Assembly (NCBI GenBank): GCA_934358675.1
Contig: CAKRKX010000118.1
Span: 1-6,215, forward strand
Direction: 5' to 3'
DNA: 6,215 bases
DNA from: an uncultured Agathobacter sp.
GTDB lineage: Bacteria; Bacillota; Clostridia; Lachnospirales; Lachnospiraceae
This document shows, piece after piece, positions 1 through 5,562 of the stretch. Under the pieces are notes generated by a model. The model worked only from the letters and a program-made list of their open reading frames with translations, was not told the DNA's origin and did no database searches. A program made the position numbers and the translations under genes. Numbering within the stretch: position 1 is the first letter of the stretch; every line of letters starts with the position of its first letter.

Positions 1-161
1 GTTGCGATCAATACTGCAGTCGGATTCATTCCTGCTGCGCCCAGCATGTTCGGGTTAACGGCCAGGATGTACGCCATTGTCATGAATGTCGTAATACCGG
101 CGATCACTTCCGTTCTCACGCTGGTGTTGTTCTCTTTGAGTTTGAACATTTTTTCTAACAT
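1..161 (-). CDS. AzgA-type purine (guanine/hypoxanthine/adenine) permease, N-terminal fragment
   Basis: This is the start of a membrane permease; the rest lies beyond the left edge. Only 53 codons are visible. They begin MLEKMFKLKENNTSVRTEVI and continue into a segment containing GITTFMTMAYILAVNP, the hallmark N-terminus and first membrane helix of the AzgA branch of the nucleobase-cation symporter 2 family. Members import guanine, hypoxanthine or adenine across the cytoplasmic membrane by proton symport and are usually about 430-480 residues long. A charged cytosolic lead (residues 1-18) precedes the hydrophobic helix (about 19-35). The ATG at 161-159 is chosen because GGAGGG (171-166) sits 4 nt upstream; an internal ATG at codon 5 has no comparable site. 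The gene follows thrS and its terminator by less than 40 nt, and I see no convincing promoter of its own. The family call is firm; the exact purine specificity (PbuG-like or PbuO-like) cannot be read from this fragment. Confidence 0.88.
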   Translation of the reverse strand, partial: MLEKMFKLKENNTSVRTEVIAGITTFMTMAYILAVNPNMLGAAGMNPTAVLIA

Positions 162-194
162 TGTTCCCTCCATTTAATAAATTAATTTTTTTAT

Positions 195-233
195 GTATAA
201 ACCCGAGGGACGCTACGCGACTCATCCCCCGGG
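195..233 (-). terminator. Intrinsic terminator after thrS
   Basis: On the minus strand, 13 nt after the thrS stop codon, CCCGGGGGA (233-225) pairs with TCCCTCGGG (210-202). The stem is 9 bp with one G-U wobble, and the 14-nt loop can fold a small inner CGC/GCG hairpin. It is followed by TTTATA, a short and imperfect U-tract. Position and stem strength fit a Rho-independent terminator for thrS; the weak U-tract could let some transcription continue into the permease gene. Confidence 0.75.
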
Positions 234-246
234 CAGATACCGTATC

Positions 247-2214
247 TTACTTGCTCTCCTCTTCGGTCTTAACTTCCTCGCGGATTGCTTTTGTATCAAT
301 TTCCTCACAGATCTGGGCAATAAACTCGTCAAGCGGCTTCACGCCCTCGTCCCCTGCGAAGCGGCTTCTTACGGAAACCGTTCCGTCAGCTTCTTCCTGC
401 TGTCCGACAACAAGCATGTATGGAAGCTTATCCAGTCTTGCCTCACGGATCTTGTAACCGATCTTCTCGGCACGGCTGTCAACGGTTACGTCAACACGCT
501 TCTTCTTGAGCTCGGCTGCAACCTTGTTTGCGTAATCCATATACTTCTCGGAGATCGGAAGCACACGAACCTGCTCCGGGCAAAGCCATGTCGGGAATTT
601 TCCGGCATAATGCTCAATCAACCATGCCAGTGTACGCTCGTAACATCCCATGGATGTACGATGGATGATCCAAGGCAGAACCTTCTCACCCTTCTCATCA
701 ATATAGTACATGCCAAACTTCTCCGCACTTGCGCAGTCAAGCTGGATCGTAACCATCGTATCTTCCTTGCCGTATACATTCTTTGCCTGAATGTCAATCT
801 TCGGACCGTAGAATGCAGCCTCTCCGTCAGCCTCAGTGAACGGAATATGATTCTCGTTCATAACGTCGCGCAGATACTGCTGCGTACTGTTCCAGTACTC
901 GTCATCGCCAAGGTACTTCTCTTTATTGTTCGGATCCCACTTGGACAGACGGTAAGTAACATCGCCGTCGATGCCGAGTGTCTTCATAACATAGTGGCAC
1001 AGCTCGGTACATCTTGTCAGCTCTTCCTCAGCCTGATCCGGGCGCAGAATGATGTGTGCCTCTGTAATCGTAAACTGTCTTACACGGGTAAGTCCATGCA
1101 TCTCACCGGAATCCTCGTTACGGAACAGAGTGGATGTCTCTGACATACGATACGGAAGATCTCTGTAAGAATGCTGCTCATTCATATATACATAATACTG
1201 GAACGGACAAGTCATCGGACGCAGGGCCATTGTCTCCTTGTCATCGGAATCCTTATTTAAGATGAACATTCCGTCCATGTAATGATCCCAGTGTCCGGAA
1301 ATCTTGTAGAGATCAGCCTTCGCCATCAGTGGTGTACGTGTTCTCACATAACCCCACTCGTTATCCTCCAGATCCTCGATCCAGCGCTGCAGCTTCATGA
1401 TCATCTTGGTTCCCTTTGGTGTAAAAAGCGGAAGTCCCTGACCGATGACGTCAACGGTTGTAAATAATCCCATCTCACGTCCGAGTCTGTTATGATCGCG
1501 TAACTTTGCATCTTCAAGCTTTGCAAGATGCTCCTTCAGTTCGTCCTTCTTATTGAATGCGGTACCGTAGATACGGTGCAGGCGCGCCTTATTGGAATCG
1601 CCTCTCCAGTACGCCATAGAAGAAGAAAGCAGCTTGTAGGCCTTCACTCCCTTGGTGCTCATAAGATGCGGTCCTGCACACAGATCCACAAAGCCACCCT
1701 GATCATAGAAAGAGATCTCAGAATCTTCCGGAAGATCCTCAATGAGCTCTACCTTGTAAGGCTCACCCTTCTCCTCCATGAACTTGATTGCATCATTTCT
1801 TGAGAGTGTATATCTTGTAATTTCATGACCTTCCTTGATGATCTTCTTCATCTCTGCCTCTAAATTGTCAAGATCCTCTCTTGAGAATGGCTCTGAATCG
1901 AAATCATAGTAGAATCCATCATCGATCGCCGGTCCAATTGCCAGCTTTGCATTTGGGAAAAGGCGTTTTACTGCCTCTGCTAAAATATGTGATGCCGTAT
2001 GACGGATGACGCGCAGACCTTCCGGATCGCTTGCGGTCACAATGTTAAGCTCGCAATCATCGCTGATTTCTGTACGCAGATCAACGATCTCTCCGTTTAC
2101 CTCTCCTGCACATGCCACACGTGCTAAACCTTCGCTAATGTCGGAAGCGATCTCATAAACCGTTTTGGCTTCCTGATACTCTTTGACTGATCCATCTTTT
2201 AATGTGATCTTCAT
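247..2214 (-). CDS. thrS: Threonine--tRNA ligase (threonyl-tRNA synthetase)
   Basis: This is a class II aminoacyl-tRNA synthetase of 655 residues (the E. coli enzyme has 642). It activates threonine with ATP and loads it onto tRNA-Thr in the cytoplasm. The domain order is complete: TGS domain (about 1-61), editing domain with HTASH (72-76) and CAGPH (179-183), catalytic core (about 240-540), and C-terminal anticodon-binding domain (about 545-640) with a short acidic tail. The motif 2 arginine is R365 in LFRNE, and the motif 3 arginine is R527 in GCYER. The three zinc ligands of the family appear as C336, H387 and H518. The segment usually written MNCPGH reads MTCPFQ here, and motif 3 reads HRTSMGCYER, so this is a divergent subtype that looks fully functional. 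An in-frame ATG 12 codons upstream exists, but the start MKITLKDG at 2214 is preferred: AAGGAGG (2230-2224) lies 9 nt before it and the family normally starts at the TGS strand. Expression is controlled by the upstream T-box leader. Confidence 0.97.
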   Translation of the reverse strand: MKITLKDGSVKEYQEAKTVYEIASDISEGLARVACAGEVNGEIVDLRTEISDDCELNIVTASDPEGLRVIRHTASHILAEAVKRLFPNAKLAIGPAIDDGFYYDFDSEPFSREDLDNLEAEMKKIIKEGHEITRYTLSRNDAIKFMEEKGEPYKVELIEDLPEDSEISFYDQGGFVDLCAGPHLMSTKGVKAYKLLSSSMAYWRGDSNKARLHRIYGTAFNKKDELKEHLAKLEDAKLRDHNRLGREMGLFTTVDVIGQGLPLFTPKGTKMIMKLQRWIEDLEDNEWGYVRTRTPLMAKADLYKISGHWDHYMDGMFILNKDSDDKETMALRPMTCPFQYYVYMNEQHSYRDLPYRMSETSTLFRNEDSGEMHGLTRVRQFTITEAHIILRPDQAEEELTRCTELCHYVMKTLGIDGDVTYRLSKWDPNNKEKYLGDDEYWNSTQQYLRDVMNENHIPFTEADGEAAFYGPKIDIQAKNVYGKEDTMVTIQLDCASAEKFGMYYIDEKGEKVLPWIIHRTSMGCYERTLAWLIEHYAGKFPTWLCPEQVRVLPISEKYMDYANKVAAELKKKRVDVTVDSRAEKIGYKIREARLDKLPYMLVVGQQEEADGTVSVRSRFAGDEGVKPLDEFIAQICEEIDTKAIREEVKTEEESK

Positions 2215-2243
2215 AATGATTATCCTCCTTATCAAACAATCTT

Positions 2244-2262
2244 GGCACATCAGTCTTGTGCC
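2244..2262 (-). other. Small hairpin before the thrS ribosome binding site
   Basis: GGCACA (2262-2257) can pair with TGTGCC (2249-2244), leaving a 7-nt loop, in the leader stretch between the T-box terminator and the thrS ribosome binding site (2230-2224). It is present only in read-through transcripts. It does not cover the ribosome binding site, and no role can be assigned. Confidence 0.35.
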
Positions 2263-2300
2263 TGTACTTTATCGTCCTATCCGAGGATTACGAAATTGTG

Positions 2301-2343
2301 TAAAATAGAAATCCCCGGTATCAGACGATCCTGATACCGGGGA
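2301..2343 (-). terminator. T-box regulated intrinsic terminator of thrS
   Basis: CCCCGGTATCAG (2342-2331) and CTGATACCGGGG (2324-2313) form a perfect 12-bp stem with a 6-nt loop, extendable by one A-T pair, followed by TTTCTATTTTA. This is the default, transcription-stopping fold of the thrS leader. Its first four bases, CCCC (2342-2339), also serve as the 3' side of the antiterminator that pairs with GGGG of the T-box (2368-2365), so the two folds exclude each other. Confidence 0.92.
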
Positions 2344-2648
2344 CGATAAATTATCGCGGTTCCACCCCAGTTACCACACATTCTGTCACCAAGCTTCGCT
2401 TATGGTGATACATCAAAGATGTACCACAGTTGATGACCTACGCGTGCATCAGCACGCTTCCACAAACTATGTGATCACTTCATTCGATGATAACGGAATC
2501 ACCGGACCGGATTGGGGTCACTCAGAGTTGGTCTTCCATAAACTTCCCATACGGATGCTTGCACCACATTGCTTCCGCAATGGCATCGTTCTCTGCTATG
2601 CTTCGTTTATGTACTCTTCTCTTCAACGTTTTACTTTATGTTTTAACA
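2301..2648 (-). promoter_or_regulatory. Threonine-specific T-box riboswitch (thrS leader)
   Basis: This leader senses uncharged tRNA-Thr and controls transcription into thrS. The T-box is CTGGGGTGGAACCGCGA (2370-2354). Its bulge UGGA would pair with a tRNA 3' end UCCA, fitting the U discriminator base reported for tRNA-Thr in Bacillus relatives. Stem I can be traced: AGAGT (2617-2613) pairs with ACTCT (2528-2524) at the base, and CATAAAC (2611-2605) pairs with GTTTATG (2543-2537) above it. Between them, the 3' side of the internal loop reads GAAGACCA, placing the codon ACC (2532-2530, Thr) at the specifier position, followed by the usual A. A distal hairpin CATTGC/GCAATG caps the stem. Further hairpins (2442-2457 and 2409-2423) occupy the Stem II/III region. 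The antiterminator and terminator compete at 2339-2368. The 5' end at about 2648 is inferred from the promoter. Confidence 0.95.
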
Positions 2649-2654
2649 TAACTT

Positions 2655-2682
2655 ATTATAGGCTTGATTTTCAGAAAATCAA
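2655..2682 (-). promoter_or_regulatory. Putative sigma-A promoter of the thrS leader
   Basis: The minus strand reads TTGATT (2682-2677), a 16-nt spacer, then TATAAT (2660-2655). The -10 is a perfect consensus match and the -35 matches four of six bases. Transcription would start near 2648, about 30 nt before Stem I of the T-box, which is the usual arrangement. The -35 and spacer sit inside a perfect inverted repeat (2663-2683). Confidence 0.75.
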
Positions 2683-2683
2683 G
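2663..2683. repeat. Perfect inverted repeat overlapping the thrS -35 region
   Basis: CTTGATTTT (2663-2671) and AAAATCAAG (2675-2683) are perfect 9-bp arms around a 3-nt centre, 14 nt after the SEC-C gene stop codon. On the minus strand no U-tract follows, so it is a poor terminator for the SEC-C gene. On the plus strand it is followed by AGCTTTTT, but no plus-strand gene is present. It could be an operator-like dyad over the thrS promoter or an RNA 3'-end stem; the sequence does not decide between them. Confidence 0.55.
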
Positions 2684-2697
2684 AGCTTTTTAAAAAA

Positions 2698-3198
2698 TTA
2701 TCTGCCGCAGCAATATTTGTACTTCTTACCGCTTCCGCAAGGACAAGGATCGTTACGTCCGACCTTCTTGCCGACGATAACGGTACCGGACTTCTTCTGC
2801 TCAAGATAAAGCTTGTGCTTTGTCTCTGCATCGAAGATCTCGTCCCACATCGGAAGATTGTAAAGCCAGTCAGCCTTCGCATCAACCATGTTCTTATAAA
2901 GCTTTACTTTATCGAAAGCAAGGCTTACCTTGGTGTCCTCTTCCATTGTATCGATCGGATTCGGCTCAACAAGACTCTCGTTGATTCCGTCTAAGAATCC
3001 TGCCATCTCAAGTACAGACAGTCCGTATTTATCAGCCAGTTCCTTAACCGTTCCCTCTACTACTTCATCCGGGTTCGTCAGAAGCTTCTCATAGACACCC
3101 TTCTCTAAAAGGAAATATCTCTGCCAGAATCTCTGTAACTCCCCCTGGTTTGCTTTCTCATTATAGGCAATCTTCTGCCACTCCTGCAATATAGCCAT
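2698..3198 (-). CDS. SEC-C motif zinc-binding protein of unknown function
   Basis: This is a 166-residue soluble protein with no signal peptide or membrane segment. Its last 20 residues are a SEC-C motif, [18 protein letters not shown], with the CxC...CC metal-binding cysteines at 152, 154, 163 and 164. This zinc knuckle is best known from the C-terminus of SecA, where it contacts SecB and the ribosome, and it occurs as an end module in many small proteins of unknown role. Residues 1-145 are mostly predicted helical, rich in Lys, Glu and Trp (EWQKIAYNE near the start, [15 protein letters not shown] at 109-123). I recognise no further domain there, although proteins of this layout seem common in Clostridia. 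The ATG at 3198 has AAAGGTGG (3214-3207) 8 nt upstream. Its own extended -10 promoter lies 54 nt upstream, so it is probably expressed on its own. No terminator separates it clearly from the thrS promoter. Confidence 0.9.
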   Translation of the reverse strand: MAILQEWQKIAYNEKANQGELQRFWQRYFLLEKGVYEKLLTNPDEVVEGTVKELADKYGLSVLEMAGFLDGINESLVEPNPIDTMEEDTKVSLAFDKVKLYKNMVDAKADWLYNLPMWDEIFDAETKHKLYLEQKKSGTVIVGKKVGRNDPCPCGSGKKYKYCCGR

Positions 3199-3251
3199 CT
3201 TTATACCACCTTTATCAATAAAGAATTCATGGATAATTCACATGTAAAGCC

Positions 3252-3280
3252 ATTATACCAAAACACGCGGCATTTTCCAA
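3252..3280 (-). promoter_or_regulatory. Extended -10 promoter of the SEC-C gene
   Basis: The minus strand reads TTGGAA (3280-3275), a 17-nt spacer ending in TGG, then TATAAT (3257-3252). The perfect -10 with an upstream TG (TGGTATAAT), ideal spacing and a 4/6 -35 make this the strongest-looking promoter in the window. Transcription would start near 3245, leaving a leader of about 47 nt before the SEC-C start codon. Confidence 0.8.
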
Positions 3281-3332
3281 GTCTTTTCTTTTTTTGCCGC
3301 TTTTTCAGTTATACTGAGCACACATCTTTCGC

Positions 3333-5444
3333 TCATGAAAACGTTTCGGCACTGTAGCGCAGAACAAGTGCAGAATATTCCGGCATCGTAACCGTAATGC
3401 AACCATCCTCTGTGACCGGAATCTCAACTTGTTCGGTCGAATAGCCGCTTGCATCCGTCTGCATAAGACGAGTCAGGATTACCGGCTTACCGGCTTTCTC
3501 CGTTCTGCTTTCTGCTGACGCATTCTGTGTCGGCACTCCGGCTTCCCATACGGACACCGTCTTCGTTCGTTCCTGTGCACTGTTGTTGATCAAAACGATT
3601 GTCTGACTTGCATCGTTAAATCTTGCATATGCAAGAAAGTTCTCATCCTGTGCCAGATTTATGAGCGAGCCTGTTCGAAGTTCCTCACATGATTTGTGAA
3701 TTGCGATCATATCTTTATGAAAAGCAAGAAGTTCCTTATCCTCGCTTCCCCACGGATAAGTTCTGCGGTTGTCCGGATCGGTAAATCCACAGACACCGGC
3801 CTCATCGCCATAATAGAGCGTCGGCGCACCTGGCCACGTCATCAGCATCACGACCGCTTCCCTGAACACCTCCGGATGATTCCCCTCATCCGCCGCTTTG
3901 GAACCAAGCGTATCGATTCGTCCCGCCTTATGACTCGTTCTCGTCATAAAACGCGAATGATCATGGTTGGACAGCTGGTTCATCGCAACCAAACGGCTGG
4001 GCATCGCAAAGTTCGCACCATTCTTGTTCATTGCGTTCCAGAAACTGTCGGCATCGCCGACAAGCTCCGGCTTGTACTCATCACTGTGCTTCTCCATACC
4101 GGTCAAAAACCAGGTCACCGGTTCCATAAAAGCATCATAGTTCATAACCGAATCCCATTCATCGCCACCAAGCCACGGTCTGGTATCCCCATAATGTTCC
4201 GCCAGGATAACCGCGTTCGGATTTGCTGTCTTGACCGTCTTTCGGAATTCTTTCCAGAAATGATGATTAAATTCCGGCGTAAAGCCCAGATCCGCAGCCA
4301 CATCCAGACGCCATCCGTCCGCATTATAAGGTTCCGAAACCCATTTTGCCGCAATACGCATCACATAATCAAACAGTTCCTGCGACTCTTCGTAATTCAG
4401 TTTCGGCAAAGTCTCATACCCCCACCAGCTCTCATAATCACTGTTGTATGGCCACTCTCCCTTCTTCCCGAACTTGAAAAAGTTTCGATACGGGCTTTGT
4501 TCCGACACATAAGCGCCTTTTTCATACCCATCCGCATGCTCGTAGATGCGTTCTCTGTCCATCCATTTATTAAAAGAGCCGCAATGGTTAAAGACTCCGT
4601 CGAGAATCACCTTGATGCCGCGCCTGTGCGCTTCTTTCACCACTTCCGCAAACAATTCATTGGAAGCCTCAAGATTTGCCTTATTGGTTACCCTGTCAAT
4701 ATAGCGGGTTGACAACCGGTTCTCCGTCTGTCCCTCCGGCAGAAGTTCCCCCTCGTCCGATACGATTTTCCCAAAATGAGGATCAATGTAATCATAATCC
4801 TGTATATCATATTTATGGTTGGACGGCGAGACAAAAAGCGGATTAAAATAGATGACCTCAATGCCAAGATCCTGCAGATAGTCCATCTTATCAAGCACGC
4901 CCTGCAGATCCCCGCCATAAAAGTTCGCCACATCGACGTCCTCCGGATAACGGTTCCAGTCCTCTACATGCGCCACACGGCGGTCCGCATATTGATACTC
5001 GCCGCTTAAGACATCATTCGACGGATCTCCGTTACAGAAACGATCCACATAGATCTGATACATGACCACGCCTTTGGCCCAGTCCGGTGTCTCAAAACCC
5101 GGAATCAGGATAAATTCATAGTGTAAATCCCTCTTTTCACGCAGCGAGCCCCGCATATCATAATATCCGCGGATGCCGTCTGCCTCCACTTCAAAACAAT
5201 AGGTAAACTTCTCTGTCCCAAGCGCTATCTGGACCGCATAGTAATCAAAGCAGCCCACGCTCTTCTCCTTTGTCATCGGATACCGCGTATCTTTACTTCG
5301 CAGGCTGACACACTTGATCGCATCTTTCGCCGACCGGAAGCGGATCGTCACAGTGTCATTTATCTTCGGCTCCGCCGGAGATACAAATTCTTCGGTCGTG
5401 TCACTGAACAACGCCTTCTTTTTGAAATCGCTTGTTATTTGCAT
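3333..5444 (-). CDS. Glycoside hydrolase family 13 alpha-glucan hydrolase (neopullulanase/cyclomaltodextrinase-like)
   Basis: This is a cytoplasmic alpha-amylase-family enzyme of 703 residues that should hydrolyse alpha-glucosidic bonds in maltodextrins, cyclodextrins or pullulan fragments after uptake. There is no signal peptide. Residues about 15-110 look like a CBM34-type N-terminal domain (FVSPAEPKINDTVTIRFR). The (beta/alpha)8 barrel follows, from about 120 to 585, with the conserved regions: DGVFNH (282-287), GWRLD with the nucleophile D381, ILAEH with the acid/base E416, and NHD with D495. LPKLN (346-350) resembles the MPKLN of subfamily GH13_20. The C-terminal beta domain is about 590-700. 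At 703 residues it is longer than the roughly 580-590 of typical GH13_20 enzymes; about 37 extra residues lie before DGVFNH (about 225-260). Region III reads AEHYGD rather than the usual GEIWHD, so the subfamily is uncertain. The ATG at 5444 has AGAGGA (5456-5451) 6 nt upstream. It is isolated from sugar transporters or regulators in this window. Confidence 0.93.
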   Translation of the reverse strand: MQITSDFKKKALFSDTTEEFVSPAEPKINDTVTIRFRSAKDAIKCVSLRSKDTRYPMTKEKSVGCFDYYAVQIALGTEKFTYCFEVEADGIRGYYDMRGSLREKRDLHYEFILIPGFETPDWAKGVVMYQIYVDRFCNGDPSNDVLSGEYQYADRRVAHVEDWNRYPEDVDVANFYGGDLQGVLDKMDYLQDLGIEVIYFNPLFVSPSNHKYDIQDYDYIDPHFGKIVSDEGELLPEGQTENRLSTRYIDRVTNKANLEASNELFAEVVKEAHRRGIKVILDGVFNHCGSFNKWMDRERIYEHADGYEKGAYVSEQSPYRNFFKFGKKGEWPYNSDYESWWGYETLPKLNYEESQELFDYVMRIAAKWVSEPYNADGWRLDVAADLGFTPEFNHHFWKEFRKTVKTANPNAVILAEHYGDTRPWLGGDEWDSVMNYDAFMEPVTWFLTGMEKHSDEYKPELVGDADSFWNAMNKNGANFAMPSRLVAMNQLSNHDHSRFMTRTSHKAGRIDTLGSKAADEGNHPEVFREAVVMLMTWPGAPTLYYGDEAGVCGFTDPDNRRTYPWGSEDKELLAFHKDMIAIHKSCEELRTGSLINLAQDENFLAYARFNDASQTIVLINNSAQERTKTVSVWEAGVPTQNASAESRTEKAGKPVILTRLMQTDASGYSTEQVEIPVTEDGCITVTMPEYSALVLRYSAETFS

Positions 5445-5465
5445 CGTTATTCCTCTCTTCCATCA

Positions 5466-5508
5466 CGAAAACGTCAGCCTCGCACGATGATTCGCGCAGG
5501 ACTGACGT
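5466..5508 (-). terminator. Terminator-like hairpin between thiC and the GH13 gene
   Basis: ACGTCAG (5508-5502) pairs perfectly with CTGACGT (5477-5471). Inside, CCT/AGG and CGCG/TGCG can extend the stem with small bulges, and TTTTCGT follows on the minus strand. It fits a Rho-independent terminator for thiC with a short U-tract. It ends only about 22 nt before the GH13 start codon, so it would also lie inside any leader that starts at 5532-5560. Confidence 0.65.
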
Positions 5509-5531
5509 CTGTTATTTAACTTCCCATATCT

Positions 5532-5560
5532 ATTTTATCGGATAGAAACCGGATGTGCAA
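5532..5560 (-). promoter_or_regulatory. Possible promoter of the GH13 gene
   Basis: Directly after the thiC stop codon the minus strand reads TTGCAC (5560-5555), 17 nt, then TAAAAT (5537-5532). The -10 matches five of six bases and the spacing is ideal, but the -35 matches only its TTG. It is the only promoter-like pair between the two genes. A transcript from here would contain the hairpin at 5466-5508 before the start codon. Confidence 0.4.
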
Positions 5561-5562
5561 GA

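Noticed and set aside
193..1143. Long plus-strand open frame of 316 codons
   Set aside because: It lies entirely antisense to thrS, lacks a recognisable protein family and a ribosome binding site, and is explained by codon bias of the real gene.
2215..2250. Longer thrS start (12 extra codons beginning MCQDCLIRR)
   Set aside because: The extension would contain the AAGGAGG ribosome binding site itself and precede the normal first strand of the TGS domain.
2402..2809. Plus-strand open frame of 135 codons over the T-box region
   Set aside because: It runs antisense through the T-box leader and into the SEC-C gene; the RNA structure explains the sequence.
3267..3300. Inverted repeat GCGGCA/TGCCGC around the SEC-C -35 region
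   Set aside because: The arms are only 6 bp and 22 nt apart with no U-tract, so it is neither a good terminator for the GH13 gene nor a convincing operator.
3335..3349. Catabolite-repression (cre)-like sequence TGAAAACGTTTC at the end of the GH13 gene
   Set aside because: The left half and CG core fit, but the conserved CA at the right end is GG, and it overlaps the stop codon, far from the GH13 promoter.
3696..4712. Plus-strand open frame of 338 codons
   Set aside because: It is the antisense shadow of the GH13 gene; its translation is rich in Arg/His/Ile with no family motif, while the minus frame holds all catalytic motifs.
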